Source: Diphasiastrum complanatum
Taxonomy: Eukaryota > Streptophyta > Lycopodiopsida > Lycopodiales > Lycopodiaceae
Assembly: GCA_029204225.1 (NCBI GenBank)
Contig: CM055113.1
Location: forward strand, 21,709,605-21,773,604
DNA: 64,000 bases
Direction of reading: 5' to 3'
Shown here: piece by piece, positions 10,490-20,308 of the stretch
Numbering within the stretch: position 1 is the first letter of the stretch
Layout: every line of letters starts with the position of its first letter
Position numbers and translations under genes: made by a program
Notes under the pieces: generated by a model
Seen by the model: only the letters and a program-made list of their open reading frames with translations
Databases searched by the model: none
What the model was told of the DNA's origin: nothing

Positions 10490-10858
10490 TTTGAAGGTAC
10501 ATACTAAATAATAAAGTGTCTAGTCCAAAAAAAAACAAAAATAAATAAATAAACAAAATGCAGGAATGCTTCGCTTGGTAAGCTTATTTCTTCCTTCGTT
10601 AAAATGCGAAAAATGCGAAGGTGTCAGAAGGTAAAATCCCAAAAAATGCGAAGGTAAGTGTCGCAATTTCCGTATTGGTAAACTTACTAAATACACCATA
10701 TTCCAATATAGTGTCGGGTTTTTCGCAAAATATAAATTTACCGAAGGTCTCTGCTTTTTTGCAATACAAACAATTGCAACATGCTTCGGCATTTTCGCAA
10801 AAAAAAAAACAATAATTGGACAAAAAATGACGGACTTCAAAAACTGATGTATCAGACA
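10490..10858 (-). other. 3' non-coding region of Gypsy-1, rich in TGCGAA words
   Basis: This region follows the Gypsy-1 integrase C-terminus on the minus strand, so the polypurine tract and 3' LTR are expected here. It contains several ATGCGAA and TTCGCAA words (10,603-10,660 and 10,730-10,800). No block matching the right-hand LTR was seen, so the 3' LTR may be lost or highly diverged. Confidence 0.35.
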
Positions 10859-11086
10859 TTAGTCATAGTAGCGCTTCACCCTTGAACCATTTACTCGAGT
10901 GTCAAGTAAATGTCCTTGGAGATCAGCTAACTAAAATGATCCATTATTAAAAAAAACTTCTGTAACTTTATACGGTCCCATTCATCTGGTATGTAATTTT
11001 CCAGGAAACAACATGTGTCTGTTATCATAGAGAAGCACATAGTCCCCTTGTTTAATTTTTATTTTCTTAATAGATTGGTCAGAAAT
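10859..11086 (-). pseudogene. Gypsy-1 integrase C-terminal region
   Basis: Minus-strand translation gives G-D-Y-V-L-L-Y-D-N-R near 11,045, then G-P-Y-K-V-T-E-V, then L-A-D-L-Q-G and V-N-G-S-R-V-K-R-Y near 10,870, ending at a stop at 10,859. This is the typical integrase C-terminal (SH3-like) tail of plant Gypsy elements. It is in a broken frame, with stops inside G-P-Y-K and before L-A-D-L. Confidence 0.75.
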
Positions 11087-12832
11087 TTATTTATTTTTAC
11101 TCTGAACTTGTTCAGTCTCGATTAATGAAAGACGACGATCCTCTTCCAGTTGCGTCAAAGAAATCATCCGCTCCTGGAGACTATCGTGTTCATCCATTCG
11201 CTCTTCATTACTAATGTGAAACGTCGGAACTTCGAATTCTATTGGTAGTATGGGATGCATTCCATACACAAGATAGTATGGAGTCTGCCTAGTTGTAATC
11301 TTTTCAGCAGTTCTATATGCCCATATATTTTGATAATTCTTGCCTCTTCTTAATTCTACTTCATAATTAAACTCATCTAATAACAATACCCATCTAGCTA
11401 TTCTACCCGAAAGATCAGGTTTATTCACTAAATGTTTTAATGCGTAGTGATCTACATGAAAAACAAAAGGGTATCCTAAAAAGTAATGTCTAGATTTCTT
11501 TACTGAATAAATCATCCCTAATGCTTCTCGTTCTGTAGCGGAATAATTCTTTTCTAATGCAACAAGTTGTCTTCCCGCATAGTGAATTGGATAATCTATA
11601 TTTTGGTCATCTTTTTTACTAAGAACCACACCTATCGCAAACGATGATGTGTCTACATATACATGGAACTTTTTAGCCCAATTTGGAGGTCTAACCCCAG
11701 TGGCTTCTGCTAATGACTGTTTCAATTGATCAAAAGCTTTCTGATGGTCTTGTGTCCAATGGTACTCAATAGATTTTTTTAGTAAACTTGTTAAAGGAGT
11801 TACTATTATAGCATAATCATTAATTATACTCCGATAGTAACCTACATGACCTAGAAAACGTCTAAGCTCTCTTAAATTGGTTGGTTTTAATAATTCTAAA
11901 ATCATTTTTATTTTTTTGATGTCGGCTTGTATACCATCCTTCGAAATTTTATGTCCTAAAAGGATTCCTTCCCTCATCCCAAAGTAACACTTAGCTGGAG
12001 GCAGTTTAAGAGATGTCTCTTGACATCTTCTCAATGTTTTCTCTAATGCATCTAAATGGTTTTTAGTTGATGAATAGACACAAAAGTCATCCGTAAAAAT
12101 TTCTAAAAACTTTCTTAAATTTTTTTGAAAAATATTTGTCATCATACGTTGGAATGTGGCAGGTGCATTACAAAGACCAAAGGGCATTCGCGTATATGCG
12201 TACGTCCCCCAATCAGTGGTGAAAGTTGTTTTGGATTTATCTTCCTCTTTTAAAAAAACTTGGTTATAACTTGAGAATCCATCTAAAAAACTATAACGTT
12301 CATGACCAGCTACTTGGTCAAGAATGGTATCTGTGTACGGCAAAGGATGATAATCCTTTGTTGTAGTAGCATTTAGTTTCCTAAAATCTTGACAAACTCT
12401 AATCTTGCCCGTCTTCTTCTTAGGTACTATAACTGTTGATGATACCCACTCACTACTTAGAACAAGATATATGATACCCGCTCTAAGAAATCTATCTAAT
12501 TCGTCTTTTACTAATAAGGATTACTTTGGATTCAATCTATATTGATGTTGTCTACCAAGTATTATTCCCTGAATGAGATGTTCGTCCCATTTAACTGGTA
12601 TTCCTATTAAATCATCCATCGACCAAGCAAACACATTTTGGTATTTTTGCAGAAGTAATATATACTCTTCACGTTCTTGGTCCGATTGGTGTTTATATAG
12701 ATTCAAAGTCTTACCTTTATTAATTTCCATTTCTACATAATCTGTTTTATCTACCATCCCCTCGGTCAGACTTGCTCTAGTTCCACCCAGAACTTCTCTT
12801 GACTCGGATTTCTTCTTCTTCATCAATATCAT
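11087..12832 (-). pseudogene. pol: Gypsy-1 reverse transcriptase and RNase H, joined to integrase C-terminal sequence
   Basis: The frame covers the RT N-terminus (W-S-M-D-D-L-x-G-I-P near 12,610), one in-frame stop at 12,521-12,523, the R-x-C-x-D-F-R-x-L-N block near 12,385, the palm with M-P-F-G-L-C-N-A-P-A-T-F-Q near 12,170, and catalytic F-T-D-D (replacing F-V-D-D/Y-x-D-D) near 12,085. RNase H follows, with Y-V-D-T-S-S near 11,655, S-A-T-E-R-E-A near 11,545 and H-V-D-H near 11,455. Directly after E-L-R-R-G-K-N the frame runs into I-W-A-Y-R-T and L-V-Y-G-M-H-P, which belong to the end of the integrase core. The integrase zinc finger and DDE core are missing in frame. A frameshift at a GAA repeat near 12,825 separates this frame from the upstream protease. 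Confidence 0.88.
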
Positions 12833-13238
12833 AGCATTCCATGAAATTGATCCATGACTCAGTAGGTCTAGCTAACTGCTCATCCCATCTCAAAAGGTAA
12901 CCCCCTATTGGACTGGCTGTGAGAATCCCTGGAAAAAATATCTGTTTGGTAGACCAATTTATAATAGCATCTGCTTGATAAAACCATGGTCTTCCAAATA
13001 ATATCGAATAAGGTGGTGTATCTATTGGGTCTATGACAAAGAAATTCATAACAAACGTCTTTGTCTCTATAATTACGTTAATACCTCTTAGCTCACCTAC
13101 TGGTATACATTTAGTCGCGTCCGCTAAATGGATTTCGTGATAAGTGATAGGCTGTATCTGGTTCCCTAATCCTAATTCTTTAACCATTGTTTTCTTTACT
13201 AGATTGATACTGGATCCTGAGTCTATTAGTGTCTCCAT
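12777..13238 (-). pseudogene. Gypsy-1 aspartic protease, second copy
   Basis: The 153-residue frame starts at M-E-T-L-I-D-S-G-S with the catalytic Asp at residue 6. It has L-A-D-A-T at 38-42, P-V-G-E-L at 46-50 and F-G-R-P-W at 81-85. The spacing from the catalytic Asp to G-R-P-W is about 76 residues, as in the upstream copy. It lies in the same frame as that copy, separated by a short stretch with several stops (13,239-13,268). The acidic D-E-E-E-E tail is the Pol linker leading to RT. Retropepsins are homodimers that process Gag-Pol. A second full domain is unusual and points to an internal duplication or a recombinant element. Confidence 0.8.
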
Positions 13239-13265
13239 CTATCTACATATTCTACTCTATTACTG

Positions 13266-14033
13266 TTATGCAGGTATACTTAGTGTGACTAACCTCTCCC
13301 CTTCTTCAGTCCTTATTGACTGAAGCCCTTCTTCCTCCGAAGTATAGCTCGAAGAAGATGTAGGTGTCTCGCCTTCATACTTATCTTTTTCCCATGATAT
13401 GGAAATTCTTTTATGACTTTTTCCTGTCGGTGTCTCCATCTGGTCTCTGAAAGTAATCTCCTTTTTCTTCCAGTGGGTTATAACATTTGCCTGATAGAGC
13501 CATGGTCGTCCTAATAACACTTTATATGACGATTGTCTCGTAGTTTTCAATATTATAAAATCCATAAGAAACTTATGGTCTCCAAAATAAACTGTGACAT
13601 AAGATAGTTCTCCTATTGGGGATTTTCTAGTTGCATCGGCTAACCTTAAATGTCTTAAAGTGGGTGCTATTCTACGATGAATGCCTAATTCATATGCCGT
13701 TTCTTCAATCATTATATTTACACTAGATCCGGAATCTATGGGTACATTATCTAAGATGCAGCCATTAATTACTATCTGAATCTCTGGTTGGCCTTCATCA
13801 CCGTAATTAACTAATCCTAAGTTGATTACTGGTAACTTTGCTTTTCTTCTCTTTTTATTTTGCAAGAATTGCTTAATTTCTTTCTTATAATATTGGTTAT
13901 CGTCTAATAACTGTTTAAAGGTTATATTAGGCATTCTAAAAGCAAGGTCTTCTACAATATTATAAGAGCGGTTTCTAAGTGGTGACAGATCTCTAGGTAT
14001 CTCGCTACTTATAACTGGATCTGAAAATATCAC
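13266..14033 (-). CDS. Gypsy-1 aspartic protease, first copy
   Basis: The frame encodes 255 residues. A helical, basic region (residues 30-66, K-K-R-R-K-A-K) precedes I-D-S-G-S-S-V-N with the catalytic Asp at residue 100. Then come L-A-D-A-T at 131-135, P-I-G-E-L at 139-143 and L-G-R-P-W at 174-178. The tail is Ser/Glu-rich. This is a retropepsin-like domain of the plant Gypsy type. The N-terminal Met is only the first in the open frame; the protein was probably part of a Gag-Pol precursor, since coding-like sequence continues upstream to about 14,270. The domain is intact and could be enzymatically competent. Confidence 0.82.
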   Translation of the reverse strand: MIFSDPVISSEIPRDLSPLRNRSYNIVEDLAFRMPNITFKQLLDDNQYYKKEIKQFLQNKKRRKAKLPVINLGLVNYGDEGQPEIQIVINGCILDNVPIDSGSSVNIMIEETAYELGIHRRIAPTLRHLRLADATRKSPIGELSYVTVYFGDHKFLMDFIILKTTRQSSYKVLLGRPWLYQANVITHWKKKEITFRDQMETPTGKSHKRISISWEKDKYEGETPTSSSSYTSEEEGLQSIRTEEGERLVTLSIPA

Positions 14034-14275
14034 TTTCTTAACTTGTCTAGTCTCTTCGTCTAAAAGCTTCTTAGCTTCTGAACTAATATCAACATCATAA
14101 TGTTTTCCATTAGACTTATCGAGACTTAATTCTTTATTACTAGGATTTTTTACTAACTGTTATGCGAACTTCACTTTTTTTGTCGCGTTTTTCGTAGTTT
14201 TCGCAGTTTTCGCCTTAGTTTTCTTCTCACCTTTAAGTGTTAAAGAATCTTTACTACTTCTTGTAGTTATTTTAT

Positions 14276-14727
14276 TTATTTTTTCTCTAAATCTGGCCAT
14301 TGATGCTCTTGATCTAATAATTCAGGCTCTACTTCTATCCTCTGAACTATCATGTTAGTGTTAGTCTTAGATGGCCGAAGGTTGTCTTCCCTAGGTGAGT
14401 TTACAAACCTTGGTTTAGACCGTGGCTGTTGTGGCTGAGGACATTCAGCTGTGACATGCCCTTCGCCTTTACAGTTAGCACAGAGTGGCACATATCTTGC
14501 TTCTCCGAGGTTCAGGATAAGCAAACAAATAGTGACCCGGGGCTCCGCAATTTATAGCACGAACCCCTTACTCTGGTCGATAATGGATTGGAATCTCGTG
14601 TTCAGCCCCTTCACAGAATGGTGTACTGTTGACTAGTACATTGTTTTGGTATCATAGTTTTTTGGTTAGTAGGAGTTGCAGTATAAGCTACCTCCTCATG
14701 ATTATTAATCGGACAGAGGAATAGTTT
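14276..14727 (-). pseudogene. gag: Gypsy-1 Gag C-terminal part with zinc knuckles
   Basis: A clean CCHC knuckle, C-AN-C-KGEG-H-VTAE-C, lies near 14,460-14,490 and is followed by a Pro/Arg-rich linker. Just upstream, in another frame (about 14,510-14,570), N-C-G-A-P-G-H-Y-L-F-A-Y-P looks like a second knuckle that lost cysteines. Sequence between 14,570 and 14,727 is coding-like (an N-H-E-E-V-A-Y block) but out of frame. Together with the knuckle in the next entry, Gag originally had three knuckles in a row. Confidence 0.65.
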
Positions 14728-15240
14728 CTATTCTAAATAATTAGTCTGTAAACTGGGACAATTGGTCTTAGAATGACCTTCCTTCCCACCAGCGGTACAC
14801 CAAACATTGGCGTTAGGCTTCGCTTTCTTTCGCTTGGCTTTAACATCAGATATCTGGACTTTCAAGTCACTCATTTCTCTTGTTAAAAGCTCGACACTTT
14901 TCCTTAATGGATCCATCTTTTTCGATGAACTTGGAGGATCTGAATCTAAACTTTGCTCAGACAAAGATTCTAAACTTGGTTCAGAAGTAGAATCAGACAA
15001 ATCTGATTCAGGTGAATCTGTAGAACTTGGTGTTTCAACGAATCTTTCCTCAAATGAATCTACAAATGTTGTAGTAGCGTGTAGAAGATCAATAAATGCT
15101 TCAGGTGTTAATCTTGCTATAAGTGGTGAATTTTGCAAATTCTGTAAATACAAATCTCTAGGCTTCCTATATGCTTCTAAACGTTGTGCACGCTCTAAAC
15201 GCTTCTGTTCAATAGTTGTTTGAGAGTACGTTCTTGGCAT
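14728..15240 (-). CDS. gag: Gypsy-1 Gag N-terminal frame, short
   Basis: The 170-residue frame starts M-P-R-T-Y-S-Q about 65 bases inside the primer-binding site, the normal Gag position. It has a basic helical N-terminus (residues 8-30), a Ser/Asp/Glu-rich low-complexity middle (about 65-105), a coiled-coil-like stretch (109-140) and a terminal zinc knuckle in which the second cysteine is Gly (C-TAG-GKEG-H-SKTN-C). A capsid domain of normal Gypsy size (usually well over 200 residues) is not seen, so it was deleted or the Gag is atypical. The start is chosen because no other ATG lies between it and the PBS in this frame. Confidence 0.65.
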   Translation of the reverse strand: MPRTYSQTTIEQKRLERAQRLEAYRKPRDLYLQNLQNSPLIARLTPEAFIDLLHATTTFVDSFEERFVETPSSTDSPESDLSDSTSEPSLESLSEQSLDSDPPSSSKKMDPLRKSVELLTREMSDLKVQISDVKAKRKKAKPNANVWCTAGGKEGHSKTNCPSLQTNYLE

Positions 15241-15304
15241 GCATTACATGAGAAAGATTTGTAGATGTAATACACTCAAAAATATTGCAAAAGGTGAAAT
15301 TCAT

Positions 15305-15323
15305 CTCTCCGGCAATGGCGCCA
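15305..15323 (-). promoter_or_regulatory. Primer-binding site of Gypsy-1
   Basis: Minus-strand TGGCGCCATTGCCGGAGAG matches the plant Gypsy PBS type (TGGCGCCGTTGCCGGGGA) usually assigned to tRNA-Asp or a related tRNA. It fixes element orientation and the inner edge of the 5' LTR (TG at 15,331). Confidence 0.8.
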
Positions 15324-15330
15324 AATTACG

Positions 15331-17000
15331 TGGTGGCCTAGTCGTTATAGATTTTCACAAAAATGATGAATTATGTAGTATAAAAGGTTTGATCGTTCCC
15401 CAAGAGAGTGAATAATCTCATCTTTTGCATGGTAAATGTATATATGATGATAAACAGACTGGTATGTATAAAATTCACAACGAATACTACAGTGACATAA
15501 CTGGTTGTCCAAAGATATTTGGGTAAATTGTCATCTAGAAACACCAATGATGAAATGTTTTGGTCAAGGTCTTTATCTTTCAGGCTCTTCAGGCATCAAG
15601 GAAACAGTCAGAACTGACAGCAACTAGCAATTAAATTTAGTAAGCAGAATCACATTAGCTAAAGATTCTTCTTAATCAAACATAGAGAATTAGTCTTTAT
15701 CGCAGAAAGCAAACAAAACAGAGCCTCAAACAATCCCGTTATTTGAACACATAGCTCATTCAGAAATGAAAGAAGGTCTGCTAAGAAATGATGCTTAACA
15801 GCTTCGGCTAATACCCTGCACACATTAGTTAGAATTGTCACTTGCTGGTGTCACCTGAAAATCCATGTTAGAGTAGCTGAAATTCGGTATAATGTAAGAA
15901 ATGTGTGTGACGCAAACAGAACAATATCACAATCATCCACAGATCATACAAAGTGTGTTCGCACATATGATAAGAAGTAATTTTGTGAAAGATAGCTGAA
16001 AGAAAAGAATGCTCAAGCTATAGGAACTCGCTCTTCTCTCTATTGATACTCAGCTTTGCGTAGAAATGCGTCAGTACAATGGCACGAAGTGTCGACCTTA
16101 TAGGAACGATCACTGGCCTCAATTTCGTTTACGAACCGTTAAATGTCGGTTTTGGACTTCTATTGCATCTCTTTCGAACGTTGCAACTTCTACTTCTACT
16201 TACAAAGTGCAAAATAGGCCTTTACATGTATTTAGGCACTATAGCACATTTTATGTACATGGAAATTGAAAATTTTTACAATATAAGACATAACTCTGAT
16301 AATGTGAAATCATAAGTCTCCACAGTAAAATACAACAACATGAATGGAGGCAGATTAACATAGGATTTGGGAGAGTAAAGGAGATAAATCCAACACTACC
16401 TACTCCTCTCCTTTGCAGCCACACAACCAGATCTCCAGAAGAACTCTTGCAAAAGCATCCATAGTTAGATGTGACCTAGAGGGGACCTACAAAAATCTAT
16501 GCGAGAGCTAGTTGTAAAAAATGAGTCAAAATTGAGTCTCTACGAGAGTTTAGAGAAGCAAAAACTAAGGAACCTTCGCATGCCAAAAGATCTCCAAACC
16601 AACCTTTGTAGATAGCGAAAATGAAATCGGGATAGTGAAATTGACCTGCCTACATGGTCAGATCTTGAAAATCAGGTAAATTGGGCAAGTAGTGCAAGAG
16701 TTCCCTCCTTGAGAGAGTTAAACCCTCCTAGGACCTCCAGAACCCTCGCAGAAAACCTTCGCAGGATAGCCAAATCAGCTCAGGAACTCTCACAGACTTC
16801 TCCCAGGTCTTAGAATTGTGTGAAGAAGGCTACAACAAAACTTGGTCTGGAATAGAACAGTGGAAAGTGCACTTCTCCTAATATGCACTCTAATTTTCTT
16901 TTATATAAGTGTGTAATTCGAGTCATTTGGCACCACACAACGAAATTTTAAGCAAAATCCAACTTTCTCTGTTTGCGACCAAAATTCACACAAATGTTCA
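15331..17000 (-). mobile_element. Gypsy-1 5' LTR (right border uncertain)
   Basis: Beginning at TGGTGGCC, 7 bases beyond the PBS, a long non-coding block follows. On the minus strand CTTATATAA at 16,909-16,901 is a plausible TATA box, giving a long R-U5 of about 1.5 kb. Short frames here lack motifs. The outer LTR end was not found. Confidence 0.5.
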
Positions 17001-18083
17001 TCAGCCTTCATAACCACTTGTTACACACTCGTTCCCACCATTTTCATCGCCTTTCACTCGAAATTTAGTCTTTCTAGTTTTTGAAGCCTTTTTTCCATAT
17101 TTGATATCTTTTCCTCATTTTCTATCATTTTTTTCTCCTTTTCCCTTCCAGTCACAATTACATCCTACCATGCACCTATTATTTCCATCATGGCATCCTC
17201 TTCTAACACCGACATCAAGACAAATGAATCTCGAATCTCAACATTCTAATTTCATTCTATTAATGTACTTAGTAGAATATATTTGTACTTTTGAAGTAAG
17301 CCATGTATTTGCTTTAGTATGATCTTATTCAATTTCGTCTGTGTTCTAAATTATTAATGTCAATCAATGTTTATTAAAATATAGAGAATAATGCACCATG
17401 ATTTTGAAACATATACTTTGGAGTGATAGGATTGGACAATTTGCACTATAATCATTCATAATAGAATAGTTGAAAAGCACAATTGCTAACATTAATCTCT
17501 TCTTTCATTACCAAAATGTAGTAAAATACATGGGCTCTTTATAGTCTCATTGCTAAAAAACAATTACAATTATTTATTTACATTGACCTTGGGTTGAAAT
17601 CAAAATAGACTATTATTGATTATATAGTTATATTGATCTTTGAGTTAGAATCAAAATTGAGCTATTTATGTCCATTGTCTTTGAATCACGTAAGTATACA
17701 AGCTTTATACTACAAAACTTATCATTTTACAGAATGCAATACTTTTGTGGTTTATCTAGGCGTTGGCATAGTTGCAAGCACTCATTTGTGGTGTGATTTC
17801 CCATAGAGATCGAACACCAGTGGCCTCACATCATGTAGAAGGTGGCAGTTGTGGTGCCTTTTGCATCAAGTTTTGGTCCATGAATCCAAGTAGTGTAGTA
17901 GTGAACTGTCGCATTTGATTTTTTTGTTGAAGTTGTAGTTTTTGTAAGGCCTTGGTAAAAGTGTCAGCTTGGACCGAACTAGAATATGTTGAGGCAAAAT
18001 CTTTGCCTTTTCTTTTTCGTTTAAGTGTCCATTAGACTGGTTAGAGGAGCTATCAAGACCACTTCTTGAGCTCTCATCCACCA
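17001..18083. other. Non-coding, AT-rich, nothing recognised
   Basis: No coding signal and no structured repeat was seen. The left part may still be U3 of the Gypsy-1 LTR. A short minus-strand open frame (18,084-17,866) has no recognisable motif. Confidence 0.4.
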
Positions 18084-18480
18084 CCTCTCATATAATATCG
18101 ACACATGCTTTACCAAAGATCGACCCTTGTATTTCATATGGTGTCGGATTTTTTAGGCAATCCACCCATGAACCATGAGATAATGTTAGAGTTTGGTATG
18201 TAAGTGAGAGCACATTTCCCTTTTAACTTGTCGACTCATTCAATATAGTCCTTTACAAACTTGTCGCTTTTGATGTGCACTTGAACGACTTGCAAGAGAA
18301 GATCTTCTATAAATCTGGTGGTCTTGAAGTGCAAAACAAAAGCCCTTCATAACATAATCCAATGTTGTTTTTCTAGGTTGAAGTACAATTCATTGTTTAA
18401 TACATCTAGAGAAACCTTGTAGGGTCACCTTGGTCATTAAACTTCATTAATTGTATTCTAAGTAGTCCTTGATTATGGGC
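18084..18480 (-). pseudogene. Possible Gag-like relic on the minus strand
   Basis: In changing minus-strand frames there are short Gag-like words such as F-I-E-D-L-L-L-Q-V (near 18,300), K-D-Y-I-E (near 18,245) and W-F-M-G-G-L-P (near 18,165), separated by stops. The order fits a retrotransposon Gag capsid followed by a linker, but every piece is short. This is a weak call. Confidence 0.25.
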
Positions 18481-20015
18481 TAGTGCATTTCCAAGATTGG
18501 CCATGATGGTAAAAATGATTGGAGGTGCTAGAAGCATGGGTGTGCAATATCTAAAACACTAGATTCGTCTGATATTATGAATAATAGAGATCAGAGTCTA
18601 GGGATTCTTATGCCTGATTGTAGGTGAATTCAGATCTAGACTCAGAGGGTTAAGACTATTTATTAGATTTTCATCACTTTTTTTTTTTTATTGTTTCGAT
18701 ATTTTCTAAGAAAGGGCTTAACATGAAATGAGACCTCTATTTTTATAGCTTGACCCAAAATCGTGCTAGTTCTAAAACTGACGATTTTTATGACTTTCTT
18801 TGATATTTATTGTTTTTGTAATTTGGTGGTCAAATAAAAAACAATCTGATCATTAAGAAATCACAATCGTTGGAAAAAACCGACAATAAAAGATGAAGTA
18901 CAAAATGGTGCCTAGATATTAAAAAATGTAAAGTAGAATCATTAGATCACCACAATGTTTGTGATGTAATCCTTCAACCTTAGTATCACTTGGAACTGAC
19001 TAGATTGAGGTACAAAAAAATTCTTATGCTAAAACACTTTAGTCACTTGCAAAGCCCCCATAAATGTCGCTAATTGAATTGTTTAAGAATTCGTCCTAGA
19101 TCTCAATCACTGAGATGAAACATGTAAATGGCAAAAAAAACAAGCTCAAATTAATCTATGGAATAATATTTCAATAGCTGATTGATTGAAATTATGTGAA
19201 AATTAGTTATTTGAGTGCTCAATAGCTAAAATGCAAGCATTTAGATGGCTCGCAAGCTGTAGAAATGTCCACAACAAAGAACTTTTTAAATATGAAAATC
19301 CAGTTCTATGAAATTAGTAAACACACACACACACACAAACCCCTTCTTTGCCCTCTAGATTTGACCGCTTAGGGAGGCACAGAAAGGGTCGAACACTAAG
19401 TTTCAATGTCCTCTTCAATAATCACCCTCAAACAACTCTCAATTTTCTCTAACAAGCCACAACACGTAGTATAAAAAATCTAGCAACTTCCAACAACCTT
19501 ACTTCTAGTTTCTTTTCCTTCGATATCCTTTGTTCAATAAATGAAGAATGTCTCGCCTCAAGAAAGGCTTTAAGTCTACAAGTATTTCAAATCATATATC
19601 AACAATAATGATGCTAATCAACTTAAAGAATGCACACCATAATCCACACTCATGAGATAATCACAATATGAAGAGGAGGAGCAAAGTTCCATTGCCACCA
19701 CATTGAATTGTCTTACATGACAAATGAAACTACATAACATGTATAAGGGAAGCTCCTTAGATCCTGCTTACAAATCCTAAACACAAAGGATAACACACTG
19801 TGGAGAAACCACTAGACAAATTCATAGGTGTTATCAAGAAAGAAAACCTATCATCAGAAGATATGAGGACTTTGCAAAATCATTGCACCACATTTGTAAA
19901 ATCTATACATGATTGACGTTACTCATTACATGGTGCTAATCTATATCAATATCTGGTAATTTTCTCATTCAGGCTTATATTTTTTTCTACTGATGTAACT
20001 AATCAAAACTATTGT
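18481..20015. other. Non-coding stretch with a short (AC)n microsatellite
   Basis: Nothing coding was recognised. An (AC)9-like run lies at 19,319-19,337. A pyrimidine-rich tract ending in TTTGCAG just before 20,020 could be a 3' splice site for the frame that follows. Confidence 0.45.
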
Positions 20016-20279
20016 TTGCAGCACATCCTTCTTCATCATGCAACTTATTTTGCAAAGGAATATGGGAGCTTAAGTATCTGGTCATCACAAGGCATGGAAA
20101 AATCTCAATGGCAAGCAAGGGGAGCATTTCATAGAGCAACAAATCGTGGAGGACACAATTCAAGAAATAAATATTTAGTTCAACTTTTTCAGTGGTTTTA
20201 CAGAAGAGCACAATTTAGATATCAAGCTATGATATTTCGAAAGGCATTCAAATTCATTACAAAAGAGAGATCCTTGTAA
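20016..20279 (+). pseudogene. Possible last exon of a DNA-transposase-like protein
   Basis: The 87-residue frame contains Y-G-S-L-S-I-W-S-S-Q-G-M-E-K-S, then A-R-G-A-F-H-R-A, and near the end F-Q-W-F-Y-R-R. The pattern of a Gly-Ser-Leu turn, Ser-x-Gln-Gly-x-Glu-Lys and a terminal W-x-x-R-R recurs in C-terminal parts of large transposase-like proteins of plants and animals. I recognise the pattern, not a specific family. TTTGCAG directly upstream would be a splice acceptor, so the Met at 20,016 need not be the start. The frame ends about 30 bases before the tail end of the chimeric frame on the other strand. Confidence 0.35.
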
Positions 20280-20308
20280 TATATCAAAAATATATTACAA
20301 AAAATTAG

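Larger units (their letters stand above)
10859..17000 (-). mobile_element. Gypsy-1, minus-strand Ty3/Gypsy retrotransposon
   Basis: Reading right to left: 5' LTR, a TGGCGCC primer-binding site, gag, two aspartic proteases, RT, RNase H and an integrase C-terminus. PBS type and RT sequence place it in the plant Ty3/Gypsy group (Tat/Athila-like); this assignment is by motif only. It is broken by stops and frameshifts, lacks the integrase core and appears to lack a capsid domain of usual size. The right border of the 5' LTR was not located, so 17,000 is approximate. Confidence 0.75.

Noticed and set aside
14645-14657. TGGTATCATAG, similar to a primer-binding site
   Set aside because: Lies inside Gypsy-1 Gag sequence with no LTR beside it, so it is probably chance.
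14807-15223. 138-residue plus-strand frame
   Set aside because: Antisense shadow of the Gypsy-1 Gag frame; no motif of its own.
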